Assembly: GCA_020854055.1 (NCBI GenBank)
Contig: JADZGD010000114.1
Coordinates: 45,880-109,879 of the forward strand
Direction: 5' to 3'
DNA: 64,000 nt
Source of the DNA: Bryobacterales bacterium
Lineage (GTDB): Bacteria; Acidobacteriota; Terriglobia; Bryobacterales; Bryobacteraceae
The position numbers were made by a program, and so were the translations under genes. Under the pieces are notes generated by a model that made no database searches, was not told the DNA's origin, and saw only the letters and a program-made list of their open reading frames with translations. Position 1 is the stretch's first letter, and every line of letters begins with the position of its first letter. Below, in pieces: positions 55,604 through 64,000 of this stretch.

Positions 55604-56602
55604 TCAGTTCGGCCGGCGCTTTAATGTCGGCCGCTCATCTTCGTCGCCACCCTTGGAATCACCCGGCTTACCGGAACCGTCTTCGATGGGTGACGTGCTG
55701 CCGCCCGGCTTTCTGCGAAGCTGCGGACGATTCAAATCCTTCTCCGTCGGTTTGCGACGATCGTGAAGCGCCTGCAAACGGGCCTTCACATCGTTGAATT
55801 CCGACGTAGTTACAACGTATTCCGGCTTCGCCTTCAGAATTTCCTGAATATTCTTCTGGGCCGTGGCAATCCGGTCATCAGTCAACGGATGACTGGAGAA
55901 GACCTTCGACATCGTGCCGGGCCGCTTCTTCTCAAGCGACTGAATCTTCTCAAAAAAGTCAACAAACGCGGTCGGATCGTATCCGGTCTTGTACAGATAC
56001 TCTAAGCCGAGCAGGTCGGCCTCTGCCTCCATGCCACGGGAGAAACTAAGGAAACCGATTGGCACCAGTACACCCGCAGCCTGTTGGACGCCAAAGCCCG
56101 CCCAGCCCCCCATAAAGATCAGCGGAATCGTCGCCAGGTTGGCAACCTGGCCTCGAGTCGCTTGCCGGGTACCGTGCCGTGCGGCTACATGCGCGATCTC
56201 GTGCGCCATCACGCCGGCCAGTTCCGCCTCGCTGTCTGCTTTAAGAATCAGTCCGGAATTGACAAAAAAGAAACCGCCGGGCAGCGCGAAGGCATTAACC
56301 TCCTCGCTGTCAATCACTTTAATCGTGAACGGAACTTTTGCGTCGGAGTTTCGAACCAGGTTCTGCCCAACCCGGTTGACATACTCGGCAATCACCGGAT
56401 CGTCAATAATTTTGGCCTGCCGCTCCACTTCCTGCGCCAGGCCCTTCCCCAGCGCAATCTCTTTTTCAAGTGAGTAGAAGTTGAGGCCCTTGCCGACATC
56501 CCGATTCCCAATTTCGTCGGGATCCTTCTTCTTGTCTTTCGCGTACGAGGGTGTCGCCAACGCGAGAGCCAACATCAGGCTCGTTGGAACCAAGCGTTTC
56601 AC
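55604..56602 (-). CDS. M48 metalloprotease, copy 1
   Basis: 332 residues with a signal peptide (SLMLALALATPSYA). Zinc motif HEIAH and the later EAEAD glutamate are intact, with the VNAFALPGGFFFVNSGL strand typical of BepA/HtpX-like periplasmic proteases. The tail ends DEDERPTLKRR, shared with copy 2. The start is GTG at 56602, 5 bases after AGGAGG; a TTG further up is not preferred. A TATACT box lies on the minus strand at 56625-56620. It is probably periplasmic, for outer-membrane protein quality control. Confidence 0.9.
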   Translation of the reverse strand: MKRLVPTSLMLALALATPSYAKDKKKDPDEIGNRDVGKGLNFYSLEKEIALGKGLAQEVERQAKIIDDPVIAEYVNRVGQNLVRNSDAKVPFTIKVIDSEEVNAFALPGGFFFVNSGLILKADSEAELAGVMAHEIAHVAARHGTRQATRGQVANLATIPLIFMGGWAGFGVQQAAGVLVPIGFLSFSRGMEAEADLLGLEYLYKTGYDPTAFVDFFEKIQSLEKKRPGTMSKVFSSHPLTDDRIATAQKNIQEILKAKPEYVVTTSEFNDVKARLQALHDRRKPTEKDLNRPQLRRKPGGSTSPIEDGSGKPGDSKGGDEDERPTLKRRPN

Positions 56603-56799
56603 CGGCACCTCCTGACTCAAGTATACGGCACGACGCCAGCCGTCCTGCCAGAACTTTAAGTCTCAACGTTCAATTACTAAACGCCGTGGATGCCGTCCTG
56701 GTTGCGGAACTCTCAGCCTATCGTTCGGCTACACGCAGAAACGAGTCAAAAAGTCCGTCCGGCGGCCGGGCAACGGAACCGCCGGACGGTGAGGAGGAC

Positions 56800-57807
56800 T
56801 CAATTCCGGCGCTTCAGCGTCGGCCGTTCGTCCTCATCATCAGAACTCTTGCCGTCGCCATTTCCGGAGGCATCAATTTTGCCATTGGATTTTCGCTTCA
56901 ACGTAGGCCTGTCCAAGTCCTTATCCGGCAATTTCTTACGGTTGACCAGCAGCGCCAGCCGGGCTTTGACGTCGTCGAACTCAGAGGTTGTCACCACATA
57001 CTCCGGACGTTCCTTGAGCATGGTCTCTATGTTCTTCTGTGCCGCCTTGATTCGGTCGTCCGTCGGAGGATGAGAGGAGAACAACTTGGAAAACGTTCCC
57101 GGCCGTTTCTTCTCCAGAGATTGGATCTTCTCAAAGAAATCGACAAAGGCCGTGGGATCGTACCCCGCCTTGTACATATACTGGAGTCCCAGCATGTCGG
57201 CCTCGGATTCCATCCCGCGGGAGAACTTCAAAAAACCCATCGGCACCGCCAGGCCCGCCGCCTGCTGAATGCCGTAGCCGGTCCAGCCACCCATGAAGAT
57301 CAGCGGGATGCTGGCCAGTTGCACCAGTTGGCCGCGGGTTGCCTGCCGGGTTCCGTGGCGCGCCGCGACGTGGGCGATTTCGTGAGCCATCACGCCGGCC
57401 AGTTCCGCTTCCGTACTCGCCTTCAGAATGAGCCCGGAGTTCACGAAAAAGAAGCCTCCCGGCAGGGCGAACGCGTTCACCTCGTCGCTGTCGATTACCT
57501 TGATCGTAAAGGGAACCTTTGCATCGGAATTGCGAACCAGATTCTGGCCGATCCGGTTGACATACTCGGAAACCACCGGATCGGTAATAATCTTGGATTC
57601 CCGCTCCACCTCCTGGGCCATCTGTTTGCCCAGCGCGATTTCCTTTTCGATGGAGTAAAAATTGACGCCCTTGCCGACGTCGCGGTCTCCAATGGCATCG
57701 GGATCCTTCTCCTTGCTTTTTCCGATTGCCGGAGCGCACAGCGACAATGCCAGAAGGAACCCGATCAGCGGACGGCGGATTTTTTGGGGATCGAGCCGGA
57801 TGGACAT
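56800..57807 (-). CDS. M48 metalloprotease, copy 2
   Basis: 335 residues from the ATG at 57807, which follows AAGGAG; in-frame codons upstream are disfavoured. It has the same architecture as copy 1: signal peptide, HEIAH zinc site, ESEAD, and a DEDERPTLKRR tail. The two are very similar through the catalytic half and differ in the N-terminus and the Gly/Ser region before the tail. A recent tandem duplication is the simplest account. 197 bases separate the two. Confidence 0.9.
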   Translation of the reverse strand: MSIRLDPQKIRRPLIGFLLALSLCAPAIGKSKEKDPDAIGDRDVGKGVNFYSIEKEIALGKQMAQEVERESKIITDPVVSEYVNRIGQNLVRNSDAKVPFTIKVIDSDEVNAFALPGGFFFVNSGLILKASTEAELAGVMAHEIAHVAARHGTRQATRGQLVQLASIPLIFMGGWTGYGIQQAAGLAVPMGFLKFSRGMESEADMLGLQYMYKAGYDPTAFVDFFEKIQSLEKKRPGTFSKLFSSHPPTDDRIKAAQKNIETMLKERPEYVVTTSEFDDVKARLALLVNRKKLPDKDLDRPTLKRKSNGKIDASGNGDGKSSDDEDERPTLKRRN

Positions 57808-57900
57808 GGAACTCCTTACTTTGTGTCCAATCAAGAACGCCAAGGAGCGCTGTAGGGCCCAGCGTTATGACGCTCCGCGTACTCTCCTTTATGTTTAACG

Positions 57901-57906
57901 TATTCT
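57901..57906 (+). promoter_or_regulatory. -10-like box of the class V aminotransferase
   Basis: TATTCT ends 7 bases before the ATG at 57914. An AAGGG lies between and could be a ribosome site only if transcription starts further upstream. Confidence 0.3.
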
Positions 57907-57913
57907 TGAAGGG

Positions 57914-59044
57914 ATGGGTTACGAGTCAGTGGAGCCGCTCCACCAACGGTATCGCTCCGAGTTTCCGGTTACCGAAAACCTGATTTATCTGAACCACGCC
58001 GGGGTGGCCCCCCTTTGCCGCCGTGCCGCCACGGCGATGAAGGATCTGACCGGCGACGCATGTGGTTTCGGCTCTTTCCATTACGACCGATGGATGGCGG
58101 CATACGATGGTTTGCGAACCGCCACGGCGCGACTGATCAACGCCAAACCCACTGAGATCGCACTGACTAAGAACACGTCGGAAGGCGTGGCCACCGTGGC
58201 CCTGGGCATCGACTGGCGGCCGGGCGACCGCGTGGTCGCCTTCAAGGAAGAATTCCCTGCCAACTATTTCGCCTGGAAACGGCTGGAGAACCAGGGAGTC
58301 GGCGTAGACTGGTTGTCGGTCTACGATCCGCTCGACAAGGTCGATGAGACCTGCCGCGGCGCCCGCCTTCTTGCCATCAGCTTCGTGCAGTTTCTGAGCG
58401 GCTTCAGGGCCGACCTCACCAGTCTGGGCGCAATTTGCGAGCAGCATGGCTGCTTCTTCTTCGTGGATGCGATTCAAGGCCTGGGAGCCTTTCCGCTGGA
58501 CGTTCGCAAGTCGAAAATTCACGCCCTGGCGGCCGATGGCCACAAGTGGCTGCTCGGCCCGGAAGGCTGTGCCATTCTTTACGTGCAGCAGGAGTACCAG
58601 GATGCCATTGAGCCGGTGGAGTTCGGCTGGACGAATGTGGCCGGCTTTAACGACTACGCGTCCCGCGACATGACTCTACGGCCCGACGCGGGGCGCTACG
58701 AGTGTGGCACATTGAACACCGTGGGGTGCTACGGGCTGAGGGCGGCCATCGAATTCCTGCTCGAGGTGGGCGTCGAAAACATCGCCCCCCAGGCCCAGGC
58801 TCGCGCCGACCAGGTGGCCCTCGGCGCGCTTCGGAAGGGCTACGAGATCCTGGGCGAGCGCACGCCCGAAACCGGCGCCGGAATCGTGTCGATTCGCAAG
58901 CCTTACGTCGACGCGAGACTGGTGGTGCGGGCGCTCAAGGATCGCCGGATCGCCGCCGCGCCGCGCGCGGGCTGGGTGCGGATTTCGCCGCACTTCTACA
59001 TTTCGCCCGAGGAGATCGAACAGGTGATTCTGGCGTTGCCCTAA
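57914..59044 (+). CDS. Class V PLP aminotransferase (cysteine desulfurase-like)
   Basis: 376 residues. Fold-type I PLP enzyme with YLNHAGVAPL near the start, the TKNTSEGVAT cofactor loop, FFVDAIQGLGAFPLD and the PLP Lys in DGHKWLLGPEG. The reactive Cys loop of true SufS/IscS enzymes is not obvious, so it may be an isopenicillin-epimerase-like or lyase member. It stands alone, divergent from the M48 pair. Confidence 0.88.
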   Translation: MGYESVEPLHQRYRSEFPVTENLIYLNHAGVAPLCRRAATAMKDLTGDACGFGSFHYDRWMAAYDGLRTATARLINAKPTEIALTKNTSEGVATVALGIDWRPGDRVVAFKEEFPANYFAWKRLENQGVGVDWLSVYDPLDKVDETCRGARLLAISFVQFLSGFRADLTSLGAICEQHGCFFFVDAIQGLGAFPLDVRKSKIHALAADGHKWLLGPEGCAILYVQQEYQDAIEPVEFGWTNVAGFNDYASRDMTLRPDAGRYECGTLNTVGCYGLRAAIEFLLEVGVENIAPQAQARADQVALGALRKGYEILGERTPETGAGIVSIRKPYVDARLVVRALKDRRIAAAPRAGWVRISPHFYISPEEIEQVILALP

Positions 59045-59050
59045 CCGCGA

Positions 59051-59410
59051 TCAGGCCGGGCGCGCAACCGCCTCCAGAGCTTCGGCAGAATCGGCATAGA
59101 ACCGGAACACCGTATCCAGACGGGTCACCGCAAACGAGTCGCGCACCTGGCCCGTGGCGCCGGCCATCACCAGCCGCCCGCCCGCCTGCAATACCTTGTT
59201 GAAGGCCGCAATGAAGCGTCCGATCCCGGTACTGTCGATGTGAGTCACGCCGCTCAGGTCGACAACGAACGTCTGGTTTCCTTCGCCCAGAAGGCCGGAA
59301 ATCAGCGTGTCGATTCGTGCGCTCTCGTCGCCCAGCATAACGCGGCCAGTGAGCAGGATCACCACGGTTCCGGGCGCCGCCTGGCGCTGTTCAATCTCTA
59401 GGAGAATCAA
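59051..59410 (-). CDS. STAS-domain anti-sigma factor antagonist
   Basis: 119 residues. SpoIIAA-like: VVDLSGVTHIDSTGIG carries the phosphorylatable Ser, and the rest folds as one STAS domain. Dephosphorylated forms bind an anti-sigma kinase. No kinase or sigma gene is adjacent. It is convergent with the aminotransferase, 6 bases apart. Confidence 0.88.
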   Translation of the reverse strand: MILLEIEQRQAAPGTVVILLTGRVMLGDESARIDTLISGLLGEGNQTFVVDLSGVTHIDSTGIGRFIAAFNKVLQAGGRLVMAGATGQVRDSFAVTRLDTVFRFYADSAEALEAVARPA

Positions 59411-59419
59411 GCTTCACTA

Positions 59420-60364
59420 TTATAAGTGTTCGTGACGAGACTGGGCTTCCACCGCGGGCTCCTGGCAGATGGGGCAGGTGCCCGCCGGCAGGTTGCAGCG
59501 GGCATGCTCGAACTGAATGGTGGTATGGTCAATCCCGTGGCGCTCTCGCAGAAACGTGTTCACCCGGCGCAGTATCGCCTCGCTGGCCGATGGCGGCATG
59601 TCCCGGATCAGGATGTGGCAGCTCATCGCATGCGTTTTCGAACCGAGACTCCAGATGTGGATGTCATGAACGTCCAGTACGCCCTCCAGGTCCATCATCC
59701 CGTTCACCACCTGCTGTAGGTCCATCCCGCGTGGAAGACCTTCCAACAGAATATTCAGTGATTCCCGGGTGATATCCCAGGCGGTCCAGATGATAAGCAC
59801 GGCGATCATCAGCGATAGCGCGGGGTCCAGCCAGTTCCATCCGGTGTAGCGGATCACCACCGCGCCCGCGACGATGCCCGCCGAACCGAGGGCATCGCCC
59901 ATCATGTGTAGGAACGCCGCCCGGATATTCAGATCGTGCTTGCCCTTGTGCAAAAGGAGCATGACCGCGACGTTCACCACCAATCCCGCCGCCGCCACCA
60001 CCAGCATCACCATTTCACCCACCGGTTCGGGGTGACGGAATCGCTCCACACACTCGTAGAGAATCAACACCGAGAGGCCGATCAGCGTCAACGCATTGGC
60101 GAAAGCCGCCAGCACGCCGGCCCGGTGATAACCGAATGTCTTCACCGAATCCGGCGGTTTACGCTGGTAGTACAGGCCCAACCCGGCCAGCAGCAGGGCC
60201 AGCGCGTCGGTGAGGTTGTGGCCGGCGTCGGAAAGTAGAGCCAGGCTGTTCGCCTCCATGCCGGCGGCGAACTCGATCACTACGAACAGCACCGTCGCGA
60301 TCAGCGACCAGATCAGCGCGCTACCCATCTTTGGTGGTTCGTGGTGGTGGGAATGCGAAGGCAC
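59420..60364 (-). CDS. Cation diffusion facilitator (zinc/cadmium exporter type)
   Basis: 314 residues with six membrane helices. It exports Zn2+ or similar metals in exchange for protons. Metal-site residues appear in SDAGHNLTD (helix 2) and HMMGDALGS (helix 5). The N-terminus is His-rich (HSHHH) and the tail adds a CPIC pair plus late His residues, both possible metal handles. It lies 9 bases upstream of the STAS gene in the same direction. Confidence 0.93.
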   Translation of the reverse strand: MPSHSHHHEPPKMGSALIWSLIATVLFVVIEFAAGMEANSLALLSDAGHNLTDALALLLAGLGLYYQRKPPDSVKTFGYHRAGVLAAFANALTLIGLSVLILYECVERFRHPEPVGEMVMLVVAAAGLVVNVAVMLLLHKGKHDLNIRAAFLHMMGDALGSAGIVAGAVVIRYTGWNWLDPALSLMIAVLIIWTAWDITRESLNILLEGLPRGMDLQQVVNGMMDLEGVLDVHDIHIWSLGSKTHAMSCHILIRDMPPSASEAILRRVNTFLRERHGIDHTTIQFEHARCNLPAGTCPICQEPAVEAQSRHEHL

Positions 60365-60414
60365 CAGGCTATCCTGTTCTCAGTTTAACGCTCGCCGGCC
60401 GCGCAAAAGCGGTT

Positions 60415-61773
60415 TCAGAACTTCGTTACCTCGGAAAAATTGAACCGGTTCACCTTCATCGCCGGAGCCACCATTTCGAAGGATTCTTCGCCCGCGGCGC
60501 GAACCGGCGCGGACATCGCTTCCACCTGGTTCAGCATCTCCACCAGGCTCACGTTGAAGCGGAAATTGTGCAGCCCCGACACCAGCCGGCCGTCTTCGAT
60601 TAGAAACGTCCCGTCGCGGGTCATGCCGGTCATGATCTTCTCGTAGGGATCCACCTCGCGGATGTACCACAACCGGGTCACCAGGATGCCGCGATCGGTG
60701 GAGGCAATCATCTGCTCAACCGTGCTGTCCCCGCCGGCGACGACGATATTCACCGGCCCTTCACCGTACTCGTTAGGCAGTGGGTAGCCGTGGCCGGTGG
60801 CATTCCGGCCGGCCGCCGCGGCCCGGCTCCGGCACCAGGCGATCTCGCCCGGAACCCCGGCGGAAACCAGCGTCAACCGGCTGCGCGGCACTCCCTCGCC
60901 GTCCCAGGGAGCCCCGGTCTGGAGAGGATGGTAGACGTCGTCGTAAATGGTGATGTTGCCGCCGAAGGTCTTCCGATTCAACCTCTCGTTGAGAAAGCTA
61001 CGCTGGTCCTCGATCGCCGTGGCGCTGAAATCCCCCACCATCTGCCCCAATAGATCGAGCACCGCCGCCGGCTGCAGAACCACCGTGTAGCGGCCGGGAG
61101 AAATTTCGCGCGGAGCCGCCGAAGCTGCCGCCTTTCGCGAGGCGGTAGTGGCCAGCTCGGCATGGTCAATATCCAGCGCTCGCGGCGACTGTGCTTTCGC
61201 CCAGCCGGAACTGTCGGCCCCCAGCGCAGTAATGGAGAACGTCGCCGAGGTCTCCGGGTAATAGGCCACCAGCCCCTCGGAGTTCATCAGAGCCGACACC
61301 GACTCTTCCGTCTCGAAAATTCCCGCGGCGGTCTGCCCGGCCGCTTCGACGATGCCGATCGCCTCGACCACCGCTTTGGCTCGATCCTCGGGCGCGGCGG
61401 CGGCGGTATCCGGATGGTGCCGCCGGACGTCGGCATACTGCTGCGGTCCAAGCAGCGGCATCAGGTCGGCATAGGGTTCGCTCGACCGCGTAATCGCAAT
61501 CGCCTGCGCCACCGCCCGCCCAATCGAGTCCCGGTCGAACTGATTGGTAGTGGCGCGCGCCGTTCGCCCCCCGGTGATCACGCGGATCGAGAGAGAGCCG
61601 CCCTGCTGGGCAACGTTTTGATGGATGCGATTATTGGCGAATCGCGTTAGCGCGGAGCGCCGGGCGCCCATCAGCGCCTCTACTTCGGTCACGCCGGCCG
61701 GCCGAGCCGCATTGACCACCGCTTCGAACACCTCTTCGCACCGGCGGCGGGAGAACAGGTCCATGTCCGTCAT
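60415..61773 (-). CDS. pmbA: TldD/PmbA-family protease-like subunit, PmbA (TldE) type
   Basis: 452 residues. The family matures microcins and clears unstable peptides as a TldD-TldE heterodimer in which only TldD has the zinc site; this subunit lacks the HExxxH motif. The start ATG at 61773 lies one base after the tldD stop codon (TGAGATG), so the pair is coupled. A second ATG three codons on is possible. Coding upstream of 61773 in this frame is inside tldD. Confidence 0.9.
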   Translation of the reverse strand: MTDMDLFSRRRCEEVFEAVVNAARPAGVTEVEALMGARRSALTRFANNRIHQNVAQQGGSLSIRVITGGRTARATTNQFDRDSIGRAVAQAIAITRSSEPYADLMPLLGPQQYADVRRHHPDTAAAAPEDRAKAVVEAIGIVEAAGQTAAGIFETEESVSALMNSEGLVAYYPETSATFSITALGADSSGWAKAQSPRALDIDHAELATTASRKAAASAAPREISPGRYTVVLQPAAVLDLLGQMVGDFSATAIEDQRSFLNERLNRKTFGGNITIYDDVYHPLQTGAPWDGEGVPRSRLTLVSAGVPGEIAWCRSRAAAAGRNATGHGYPLPNEYGEGPVNIVVAGGDSTVEQMIASTDRGILVTRLWYIREVDPYEKIMTGMTRDGTFLIEDGRLVSGLHNFRFNVSLVEMLNQVEAMSAPVRAAGEESFEMVAPAMKVNRFNFSEVTKF

Positions 61774-61774
61774 C

Positions 61775-63229
61775 TCAGTTCTTGTACGCTCCCCCAACTT
61801 TGATCCGGCGGAACCGCGACGGGCTGGCGCCATGTCCGGTGCCCATCACCTGCTCGGGTTGCCCCTTGCCGCAATTCGGCACACCCCACAGGGTCCAGTG
61901 CCGGTCGTCGGCAATCGCATCGCAGCGATTCCAGAACTCGGTAGTAATCCCGCTGTATGACGGATTCTTCAGCATCTGAACGCGCTTGCCGTCGCGGATC
62001 CGCCAGCCTATCTCGCAGCCGAACTGGAAGTTGTAACGCTTATCGTCGATCGACCAGCTCCGGTTGGTCTCCATATAGATGCCATCATCCACATCGAACA
62101 CCTGTTCCAGCGTCTGCTCGCCTGCCAGCAGGCTCACGTTGGTCATGCGGATCAGCGGCAGGTGGTTCCATCCGTCGGCCCGCATGGCGCCCGTTGAGCG
62201 CGCCTGCCCAATCGTGGCGGCCGTCTCGCGCGAACTCATGTAACCGGTGAACAGCCCCTCACGGATGATGTCGGTGCGTTGCCCCTCCACGCCCTCGTCG
62301 TCAAACGCGAACGTGCCAAGGCCGGGACCGTGACTCGCGGTGGCATCCGCCACTACATTCACAATCGGCGAGGCGTAAGCCAGCCGGTTCAGCTTATCGA
62401 GAGTGAGAAAGCTCATGCCGGCATAATTGGCTTCGGAGCCGAGCACCCGGTCCAGTTCAATCGGATGGCCGATCGATTCGTGAATTTGCAGGCCAAGTTG
62501 GCTGCTATCGAGGATCAACGTAAACTCGCCTTCCGGACACTGCGCTGCCGAGTGCAGCGCCACGGCTTCTTCGGCCACTCGCGGCGCATGCCTCAGCAGG
62601 TCCAGTTCATCAATCAGTTCGTAGCCCTTCAATTGATACTGGCCGCCGAATGAATTGGGATAGGAACGCTGCTGAATTTCGTCATTGCGGAACGCATGGG
62701 CCGAGTAGCCGGCGCCGCTCCAGGTTCGCGTCTGGTCAATCAGGCTGCCGTTGGAGGATGCAAAGACCTGCCGCCGGCGCTCGAAAACCATCGACGTCTC
62801 GGCCAGCGTCACCCCCGGGTTATGGCGAAGTTCGGCATCAACGGCCAGCAAGAGGGAGAGATTCTGCTCGAGTGGTACCTCGAAAGGATCGATCGCGCAC
62901 GGCGATACCCAGGTCGCCACGTGCGGCGGTTCGGCGGCCAGTACCACCGCCTCCTTGCGCGCCAACCCGCTTGCACGGGCGATTGCGCCGGCCAGCGCCG
63001 CGGCCGTTTCAATACCCTGCCCGGAAAGATCGCCGGTGGCGGCAAACCCCCAGCAGCCATCCACGATTACGCGAATCCCGACTCCGGCCGTCTCACTGCC
63101 GCTGGCCACGCTCACCTTGCCGTTCTTGGTGCCGGCCGCCCGTTCTCGCGACTCGACCACCCGCACATCGGCATACTCGACGCCAGCCCCAAGGGCGGCG
63201 TCAAGCGCCCGCCGGGCAATTTGCTTCAT
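61775..63229 (-). CDS. tldD: TldD-family metalloprotease
   Basis: 484 residues. The zinc motif H-E-x3-H is seen as HESIGH, with the GFATxx and GSEANYAGMSF segments conserved. Works with the PmbA-type partner encoded just downstream. Upstream 212 bases separate it from the divergent Tat gene; the ribosome site is weak (GCAGG). A natural peptide substrate is not visible in the window. Confidence 0.94.
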   Translation of the reverse strand: MKQIARRALDAALGAGVEYADVRVVESRERAAGTKNGKVSVASGSETAGVGIRVIVDGCWGFAATGDLSGQGIETAAALAGAIARASGLARKEAVVLAAEPPHVATWVSPCAIDPFEVPLEQNLSLLLAVDAELRHNPGVTLAETSMVFERRRQVFASSNGSLIDQTRTWSGAGYSAHAFRNDEIQQRSYPNSFGGQYQLKGYELIDELDLLRHAPRVAEEAVALHSAAQCPEGEFTLILDSSQLGLQIHESIGHPIELDRVLGSEANYAGMSFLTLDKLNRLAYASPIVNVVADATASHGPGLGTFAFDDEGVEGQRTDIIREGLFTGYMSSRETAATIGQARSTGAMRADGWNHLPLIRMTNVSLLAGEQTLEQVFDVDDGIYMETNRSWSIDDKRYNFQFGCEIGWRIRDGKRVQMLKNPSYSGITTEFWNRCDAIADDRHWTLWGVPNCGKGQPEQVMGTGHGASPSRFRRIKVGGAYKN

Positions 63230-63441
63230 GCCTGCGATTCTTGCTTAACTGGGTGTCGATCCGCAATGTTGTCACTGCTTGCCGGCCCCCTGCTGCCGGT
63301 TGGCCGCGGCGCGGCGTGCCCTCGGCGGATGACATTTGGGGCCGCACGCGCCACCGGTCTCCATTCTGATATCGTAAACCGGAATGTCCGGGCCGGCGCC
63401 GCGGCCACGCCGGCCGGATTTGCAGGGAAGGAGTCTAAGCT

Positions 63442-64000
63442 ATGACATATTCGCGACGCGCGTTTCTTCACGCGGCGGGGGCGGTCACGCTCGCCGCTCA
63501 ACAAACCTACGACACCCAAATCAGCGGAATTCGTATTTTTCCCGGCCACTGGCGGCCCCACTACCCATGGGAACAGATCGCCTGGATCAGCCCGCCGTGG
63601 CCCAGCCAGGACTACCTGTGGCTGGACTTTCCCGAGGCGATCTTCATCGACCGCCAACTCATCTGGGTGAGCCACATCAATCCCCAGGCGCTATCGATCT
63701 ATCCCAGCTTTCCGCGCGTGCCATGGAAAACGGTGCCGGGTGGCATCGCCTTCGAGCGCACGTTGCCGGATAACGTACGGTTCGGAGGAAGCGTCACCAG
63801 ACATGGAAAAACCGCCGTGGCGCTGGAGTTGCACCTTCACAATGGCGCCAAAGAGCCCCTGAAACGGATTTCACTCCAAACCTGCGCCTTCCTTCGCGCC
63901 ATTCACGAGTTCGCCGACTATACCAAGGCGAACAAGTACGTCCACCTGCCGCACGCCGGCTGGACCTCGTTCGCCAATCCCATACCGCCAGGTGAATCCG
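63442..64000 (+). CDS. Tat-exported protein, 3' end cut by window edge
   Basis: 186 residues visible. A twin-arginine signal (R5-R6 in SRRAFLHAAGA) is followed by a Trp/Pro/Tyr-rich beta domain (WRPHYPWEQIAWISPPWPS). AGGAG precedes the ATG. I recognise no catalytic motif in the visible part. The domain order and Tat signal suggest an exported carbohydrate-binding or carbohydrate-processing protein. Confidence 0.7.
   Translation, partial: MTYSRRAFLHAAGAVTLAAQQTYDTQISGIRIFPGHWRPHYPWEQIAWISPPWPSQDYLWLDFPEAIFIDRQLIWVSHINPQALSIYPSFPRVPWKTVPGGIAFERTLPDNVRFGGSVTRHGKTAVALELHLHNGAKEPLKRISLQTCAFLRAIHEFADYTKANKYVHLPHAGWTSFANPIPPGES

Overview
The window looks like a chromosome segment of a GC-rich soil or sediment bacterium, most likely an acidobacterium of the Solibacter/Bryobacter group. 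The reasons are the gene content (Tat-exported Gfo/Idh/MocA oxidoreductases, sialidase and GH30-type secreted glycosidases, tandem ThuA domains, paired M48 proteases, TldD/PmbA) and the gene style: short gaps, many convergent gene ends and frequent GTG/TTG starts. This is inference from protein resemblance; no rRNA or other phylogenetic marker is present. I found no rRNA, tRNA, CRISPR array, insertion sequence or phage gene.

Layout. 0-6.5 kb: gltB and gltD (glutamate synthase), with a divergent LysR regulator and facing promoters. 6.5-12.5 kb: secreted M28 peptidase-esterase fusion, truB, SDR, VOC protein and a Tat oxidoreductase. 12.8-18.5 kb: one large NRPS-like gene (ligase-PCP-C-A-PCP-TE). 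18.5-30.6 kb: ilvD, then secreted sugar-active enzymes (sialidase, a GH67/GH20-like protein, a GH30-like enzyme) mixed with two MFS transporters and an aldo/keto reductase. 30.6-39.5 kb: housekeeping and regulatory genes (purU, mscL, MarR, class III aminotransferase, response regulator, hfq-hflX, pgsA, rodZ). 39.5-48.6 kb: a one-direction run of GT2, two methyltransferases, a glutaminyl-cyclase-like protein, an FkbH protein with its own carrier domain, and a protein fusing two GT4 glycosyltransferases to a type II thioesterase. 48.6-64 kb: a second Tat oxidoreductase, a degenerate NtrC-like regulator, a radical SAM/SPASM enzyme, a ThuA protein, a corrinoid protein with a DUF1638 partner, two M48 proteases, a class V aminotransferase, a STAS protein, a CDF exporter, the TldD/PmbA pair and the start of another Tat protein.

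Best candidate for an undescribed system: the 39.5-48.6 kb run. FkbH proteins classically load a glyceryl unit from 1,3-bisphosphoglycerate onto a carrier protein. Here the carrier is fused to FkbH, and the next gene fuses two duplicated GT4 domains to a thioesterase of the kind that serves carrier proteins. With the GT2 and two methyltransferases this suggests a carrier-bound, glycosylated and methylated glycerate-type product or surface-glycan decoration. The NRPS-like gene 21 kb away has two more carrier domains and may or may not be linked.

Other points of note: many genes have a -10-like box ending only 6-10 bases before the start codon, suggesting leaderless mRNAs; hflX has no ATG/GTG/TTG at its conserved N-terminus; the first methyltransferase of the cluster lacks a plausible start outside the upstream gene; and an NtrC-like protein has lost its phosphorylation site, Walker A lysine, Walker B acids and GAFTGA loop.
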